From NCBI GenBank assembly GCA_029933295.1, contig JAOZOL010000110.1, forward strand, positions 1 through 7,693: a DNA stretch of 7,693 nt, read 5' to 3'. The position numbers were made by a program, and so were the translations under genes. Below are positions 6,395-7,693 of the stretch, piece after piece. Position 1 is the stretch's first letter. Each line of letters opens with the position of its first letter. The notes beneath the pieces are model-generated. The model was not told the origin of the DNA, ran no database searches, and saw only the letters and a program-made list of their open reading frames with translations. The DNA comes from Desulfobacterales bacterium (GTDB lineage Bacteria; Desulfobacterota; Desulfobacteria; Desulfobacterales; Desulfosalsimonadaceae).

Positions 6395-7441
6395 CTATCC
6401 GGGTTGGGCGTATTCGGACGTTTCCCAGTATTTGTGGTTAAATAACATGGAGGCCGGGGATAACTGATACAATGCATCTGCTGCCATGATAACAACACCG
6501 TTGGTCCATGTTATTTCATCTTCCGGCCAGATCACCATATCCGGGAACGTAAATCCGCACCAGTATGAACCGTCTTCAAATTTGCGTTCACTGATCCAGG
6601 CAAATACGATTTCAGCCAGTTTATGATTTCCCATGGCCACCAGGGCAAGGACCAGTTCAGCGGTTTCGGCAATGGTCACCCAGGGCCGGTCGGATACGCA
6701 TCGCACCCCCAGCCCTTCTACCACAAATTTTTTCCAGTATTGATCAATCCGCTTTCGGGCATCGGCGCCCGTCATGGCACCGGATAGAACCGGATAGAAC
6801 CAGTCCATGGAATAGCGGGATTTTGTGATGTTAAACAAATGATATCCATCCCGGACCGCATGGCCCAGCCTGATCTTTGCCGTTTCCCATTCCGGTTTTT
6901 TTTTATTAAGGATTTTTGCTATGGCCAGTGCGCATTTAAGGCTCATATAAATGGAACTCGAACCGGTCAGCAGGGCCATATGGTCCACTTTCATTTCCGC
7001 ATTTTTTGCCCAGAAGATTTCACCGCCTGGGGCCTGAAGGGATACGGCAAAATCAATGGCAGCGCTCATGGTGCCCCACATCTGGTTTAAAAATTCAACA
7101 TCTTTGGTGATTAAGTAATAATGGAATAATCCCACTGCAATATAGGTGGAAATATTTGTATCCCGTGTCTTATCCAATGGTTTTCCATCTAAATAAGAAG
7201 CGTGCCAGCTGCCGTCCTCAAGCTGAATGTCAGCCAGCCATTCATATGCGCTGTGGGCTTCATTAATATAACCGCCGATGCACAGGCCCATTGCAGCCTC
7301 AATATGATCCCAGGGATCTGTTTTGCCCCCGTAGCTCCAGGGGATTTCTCCGTTGTCTTTTTGCAGACGGGCGAGCAGACGGGCAAGCAGGTCAATGTCA
7401 ACGGTTATTTCCTGTCTTTTATGTTGAACCTCCAGCTTCAT
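6395..7441 (-). CDS. (alpha/alpha)-toroid protein, 'prenyltransferase-like', probable glycan role
   Basis: This 348-residue soluble protein has alternating helical repeats and QxxDGSW-type turns, as in terpenoid-cyclase/prenyltransferase and six-hairpin glycosidase toroids. Visible landmarks are GEIPWSYGGKTDPWDHIEAA (31-50), QLEDGSWHASY (73-83), DTNISTYIAVGL (94-105), LQAPGGEIFWA (135-145), YSMDWFYPVLSGA (210-222), DRPWVTIAETAELV (251-264), FEDGSYWCGF (288-297) and IWPEDEITWT (304-313). There is no DXDD cyclase motif and no prenyltransferase zinc triad, so the database name 'prenyltransferase' probably misleads. Conserved acids such as Asp42, Asp45, Asp213, Glu259 and Glu307 would fit carbohydrate binding or hydrolysis. 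From memory, close relatives occur in actinobacteria beside glycosyltransferase-4 and methyltransferase genes. AAGGGA (7447-7452), five bases before the ATG, supports the start. It is first in the convoy, behind a terminator-like hairpin. No signal peptide is seen. Confidence 0.82.
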   Translation of the reverse strand: MKLEVQHKRQEITVDIDLLARLLARLQKDNGEIPWSYGGKTDPWDHIEAAMGLCIGGYINEAHSAYEWLADIQLEDGSWHASYLDGKPLDKTRDTNISTYIAVGLFHYYLITKDVEFLNQMWGTMSAAIDFAVSLQAPGGEIFWAKNAEMKVDHMALLTGSSSIYMSLKCALAIAKILNKKKPEWETAKIRLGHAVRDGYHLFNITKSRYSMDWFYPVLSGAMTGADARKRIDQYWKKFVVEGLGVRCVSDRPWVTIAETAELVLALVAMGNHKLAEIVFAWISERKFEDGSYWCGFTFPDMVIWPEDEITWTNGVVIMAADALYQLSPASMLFNHKYWETSEYAQPG

Positions 7442-7474
7442 ACTATTCCCTTTGAGTGTTCAGATAATAATATT

Positions 7475-7513
7475 AAAAAACCGGCAGGAACTATAAAAAA
7501 ATAGTTCCTGCCG
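7475..7513 (-). terminator. Intrinsic terminator or attenuator hairpin
   Basis: The arms 7482-7494 and 7501-7513 are perfect 13-bp reverse complements (core CGGCAGGAACTA / TAGTTCCTGCCG) around a six-base loop. On the minus strand the stem is followed, after one G, by six T residues (7480-7475), the standard Rho-independent layout. On the plus strand no T-run follows, so it acts in one direction. It either ends a minus-strand gene beyond the right edge or, because it stands 33 bases before the toroid start codon, attenuates the downstream genes. Confidence 0.85.
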
Positions 7514-7613
7514 ATTCCGTGATTTATTTAAATCTAATTTTATGACAGAATTGAAGAAGCGGATCAATAAATTTTCGTACATTGGATATTTTTATTCCAT
7601 AAAAAGCTTTTCA

Positions 7614-7629
7614 TGGTAATGAATTACCA
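7614..7629. promoter_or_regulatory. Perfect dyad, candidate operator
   Basis: TGGTAAT (7614-7620) and ATTACCA (7623-7629) are exact reverse complements separated by GA, a 16-base dyad typical in size of a dimeric repressor site. It lies about 40 bases downstream of the TATAAT hexamer at 7667-7672 on the minus strand, and upstream of the terminator-like hairpin. No regulator gene is present in the window to match it to. Confidence 0.3.
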
Positions 7630-7693
7630 CTGTATGAGAAAAATAACTTATCAGTCATTCCACACAATTATAAATGAGTTATTTGGAAGCTTT

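Larger units (their letters stand above)
7442..7693. other. Non-coding leader region at right end
   Basis: No complete gene is visible. On the minus strand it holds, in order, a TATAAT hexamer (7667-7672) whose -35 partner would fall mostly outside the window, a dyad (7614-7629), the terminator-like hairpin (7475-7513), a TATTAT hexamer (7464-7469) without a recognisable -35, and the Shine-Dalgarno of the next gene. Minus-strand frames entering from the right all stop by 7651, so an upstream gene could end in 7651-7693. On the plus strand an ATG at 7634 opens a frame of 20 codons that runs off the window (MRKITYQSFH...). It has no Shine-Dalgarno and is not called. Confidence 0.5.

Noticed and set aside
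6781..6800. Tandem 10-base duplication CGGATAGAAC x2
   Set aside because: It lies within codons for the conserved-looking DWFYPVLSG segment and causes no frameshift, so it is most likely a chance effect of codon choice.
7568..7618. Minus-strand mini-ORF (MKSFLWNKN..., 16 codons) after the dyad, considered as a leader peptide
   Set aside because: There is no Shine-Dalgarno sequence and no run of regulatory codons to link it to attenuation by the hairpin.
7543..7620. Plus-strand ORF MTELKKRINK... of 25 codons
   Set aside because: It is short, without a ribosome binding site, in an AT-rich spacer where such frames arise by chance.

Overview
The window carries seven protein-coding genes, all on the minus strand. 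Read in transcription order from the right end they are: an (alpha/alpha)-toroid protein of the family databases call 'prenyltransferase-like' (7441-6395), a left-handed beta-helix acyltransferase with a TTG start (6354-5632), a 112-residue protein of unknown function (5606-5268), a DUF1848 protein with a C-terminal radical-SAM-type cysteine motif (5263-4334), a DusB-like tRNA-dihydrouridine synthase (4359-3394), a short radical SAM protein (3296-2427) and a complete transketolase (2293-281).

The base composition is moderate, the spacers are AT-rich, and Fe-S/radical enzymes are prominent. The protein families, especially the toroid/acyltransferase pair and the small unknown protein, suggest an anaerobic delta-proteobacterial lineage (Desulfobacterota, perhaps Desulfobacterales). 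This is an inference from remembered family resemblance. No rRNA or other marker gene is present to settle it.

Layout. 7442-7693 has no complete gene. It holds a perfect dyad (7614-7629) and a strong intrinsic-terminator-like hairpin with a U-run that fires only on the minus strand, ending 33 bases before the first start codon. Downstream lie four genes with gaps of 40, 25 and 4 bases, then a 26-base overlap into dus. They look like one co-transcribed convoy, although their functions are mixed: the first two suggest surface-glycan or glycolipid decoration, and dus is tRNA modification. The radical SAM gene follows after 97 bases and could belong to the same transcript. A 133-base spacer with overlapping inverted repeats then separates it from tkt, which probably has its own signals. 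1-280 is non-coding and contains a REP-like palindrome.

How the genes work together is only partly readable. Transketolase serves the non-oxidative pentose phosphate pathway. Dus makes dihydrouridine in tRNA. The toroid and acyltransferase proteins probably act on the same glycan. I found no CRISPR array, phage gene, transposase, toxin-antitoxin pair, tRNA or rRNA. The most promising material is the uncharacterised families and the structured spacers; I see no clearly new defence or mobile system.
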